DNA from: Oscillospiraceae bacterium
GTDB taxonomy: Bacteria; Bacillota; Clostridia; Oscillospirales; Ruminococcaceae
Direction of reading: 5' to 3'
Assembly: GCA_900768675.1 (NCBI GenBank)
Contig: CAAGDT010000197.1
Location: 1 to 7,768 of the forward strand
DNA length: 7,768 nucleotides
This document shows positions 6,902 through 7,768 of this stretch, piece after piece. The first letter of the stretch is position 1, and every line of letters starts with the position of its first letter. Under the pieces are notes generated by a model. The model was given only the letters and a program-made list of their open reading frames with translations. It had not been told where the DNA came from and made no database searches. Position numbers and translations under genes: made by a program.

Positions 6902-7600
6902 ATGGAAACTGAAATTTTCGACCTTTTCGGCTACAATATCCGTGTGAGTGCCGACCACCGCTTCGGTACCGACGCTTTGCTGCTTGCCCGTTTTGCCGCA
7001 CCCACCAAAAATCAGTGGGTCTGCGACCTTTGCAGCGGCTGCGGCATTATACCTATGCTGTTTCAGGCATGGGGAAATCAGCCGAAGGAAACCTACGCAG
7101 TTGAAATCCAGCAGGAAGCCCACGACCTGCTGAAAATGACTGTTGCGGAAAATAAGCTTGAGGGAAAGGTGATACCTGTTCTTGCTGACTTGACAAAGGA
7201 CGAGGAGCTTTTCGCCGTGCCACGGGAAAAAATGGATATGGTAACGGTAAACCCGCCCTATTTCAAGGTGAAATCGGGACTTGAACGGCTTTCTCCCGCA
7301 CAGGCGGCTGCAAGGCACGAGCTTTTCTGTAACTTGGAGCAGGTTATAAGGGCGGCGGCTTTGCTGCTGAAATACGGCGGAAGCCTTAAAATCTGTCATA
7401 TCCCTGAAAGGCTTACGGATATTTTCTGCCTTATGCGAAAGTACGGAATAGAGCCGAAGGTGCTGCAATTCGCCCATAACAGGGCAGAGGAAAAGCCCTA
7501 TCTTCTGCTTATAAGCGGAAGAAAGGGCGGAAAATCGGGGCTTTCGGTGGAAAAGCCTGTTATTGTGGACGAGGTGAACAGGGAGCTGTTCGGGAAGTGA
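6902..7600 (+). CDS. SAM-dependent N6-adenine methyltransferase, TrmN6/YfiC-YabB family
   Basis: A 232-aa Rossmann methyltransferase. SAM-binding motif I is DLCSGCGIIP (42-51), a Cys-containing variant of the usual DLGSGTG. E68 lies at the end of beta-2, and the catalytic motif IV is NPPY (117-120), typical of amino-group (N6-adenine) methyltransferases. GTDALLLARF (22-31) and ARHE (137-140) are family signatures of COG4123. In Escherichia coli the relative (TrmN6) methylates A37 of tRNA1(Val); the Firmicute homologues such as YabB are less well characterised, so the substrate here is inferred. Length fits the family (about 235-250). The ATG is 3 nt after the ktrB stop and has only a weak GGCGGG upstream, which suggests coupling. 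It is the last gene of the unit and is followed by a terminator. Confidence 0.92.
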   Translation: METEIFDLFGYNIRVSADHRFGTDALLLARFAAPTKNQWVCDLCSGCGIIPMLFQAWGNQPKETYAVEIQQEAHDLLKMTVAENKLEGKVIPVLADLTKDEELFAVPREKMDMVTVNPPYFKVKSGLERLSPAQAAARHELFCNLEQVIRAAALLLKYGGSLKICHIPERLTDIFCLMRKYGIEPKVLQFAHNRAEEKPYLLLISGRKGGKSGLSVEKPVIVDEVNRELFGK

Positions 7601-7614
7601 ATTTTTAAAGAAAA

Positions 7615-7649
7615 AAGCCTGAGAAACGTTGGTTTCTCAGGCTTATTTT
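7615..7649. terminator. Rho-independent terminator after the methyltransferase gene, probably bidirectional
   Basis: A 13-bp perfect stem (7615-7627 with 7632-7644) and GTTG loop, followed on the + strand by ATTTT and preceded by an A-rich run that would be a U-tract on the - strand. It can stop the operon and also any transcript entering from the right edge. Confidence 0.93.
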
Positions 7650-7691
7650 ATACTAATAACCATTTAAACTCAGGAAATCTTTGCAAAAATC

Positions 7692-7768
7692 CGGCACCGC
7701 TATCGTCGTCAAAGAAACTTGACGTACATACAGTACGCCTGCGTTTCTTTTCCTCGATATCGATACCG
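7692..7768. repeat. Long imperfect inverted repeat (palindromic element), cut by the window edge
   Basis: The centre is CGTAC (7723-7727), loop ATACA, GTACG (7733-7737). It is flanked by AAAGAAAC (7711-7718) pairing with GTTTCTTT (7743-7750), and further out 7692-7705 pairs with 7755-7768 at 11 of 14 positions. Two of the outer mismatches are C/A on the + strand, which become G-U pairs in a - strand transcript, so an RNA hairpin would be more stable from that strand. The pairing reaches the last base, so the element probably continues. The segment 7651-7691 to its left may be the outer part of the same element. No transposase or recombinase is seen here. Confidence 0.65.

Noticed and set aside
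6767..7477. Minus-strand open frame (236 codons) spanning the end of ktrB and most of the methyltransferase gene.
   Set aside because: It crosses two well-supported + strand genes, lacks motifs and has no visible promoter or ribosome binding site.
7648..7768. A minus-strand frame of 39 codons open from the right edge and ending in TAA at 7648-7650, next to the bidirectional terminator; it could be the end of a convergent gene.
   Set aside because: It lies almost wholly within the inverted repeat, its peptide (ending PEFKWLLV) matches no family I recognise, and 39 codons open by chance is common. Sequence to the right of the window would settle it.

Overview
The window reads as an ordinary chromosomal stretch of a low-to-mid G+C Gram-positive anaerobe. 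A Ruminococcus/Oscillospiraceae-type Clostridia genome is the best guess. The support is the Bacillus-type (class II) GalT, the strong AGGAGG-type ribosome binding sites, the KtrB-type potassium channel, and a prokaryotic-RING membrane protein of a kind I associate with Ruminococcaceae. This placement comes from gene families and style, not from a marker gene. All six complete or near-complete genes lie on the + strand and fill almost the whole window.

Left unit (1-2213): a 5'-truncated galT (class II hexose-1-phosphate uridylyltransferase, Leloir galactose pathway) overlaps by ATGA with an SDR-family oxidoreductase gene. A strong intrinsic terminator at 2175-2213 ends this unit. The SDR keeps the Rossmann glycine motif and the Tyr/Lys pair, but it has Thr where the catalytic Ser belongs and Cys where the tetrad Asn belongs.

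Right unit (2246-7649): a well-formed extended -10 promoter at 2246-2274 precedes four closely spaced genes. They encode a membrane protein with two tandem prokaryotic RING-like zinc domains and a DUF2628-like membrane part; a large polytopic protein with GT-C glycosyltransferase features and a Ser/Glu- then Thr/Pro-rich outer tail; a KtrB/TrkH potassium channel subunit; and a TrmN6/YabB-like N6-adenine methyltransferase. Gaps are 36, 32 and 3 nt with no terminator between genes, so they probably form one operon ending at the hairpin 7615-7649. Three consecutive membrane proteins followed by a methyltransferase do not form a pathway I recognise.

Right edge (7651-7768): no convincing gene. It carries a long imperfect inverted repeat centred near 7730 that runs into the window end and is probably one part of a larger palindromic, possibly dispersed, element.

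I see no CRISPR array, tRNA, rRNA, transposase, phage gene or recognisable defence system. The most noteworthy items are the substituted active site of the SDR, the RING-GT-C-KtrB gene group, and the palindromic element at the edge.
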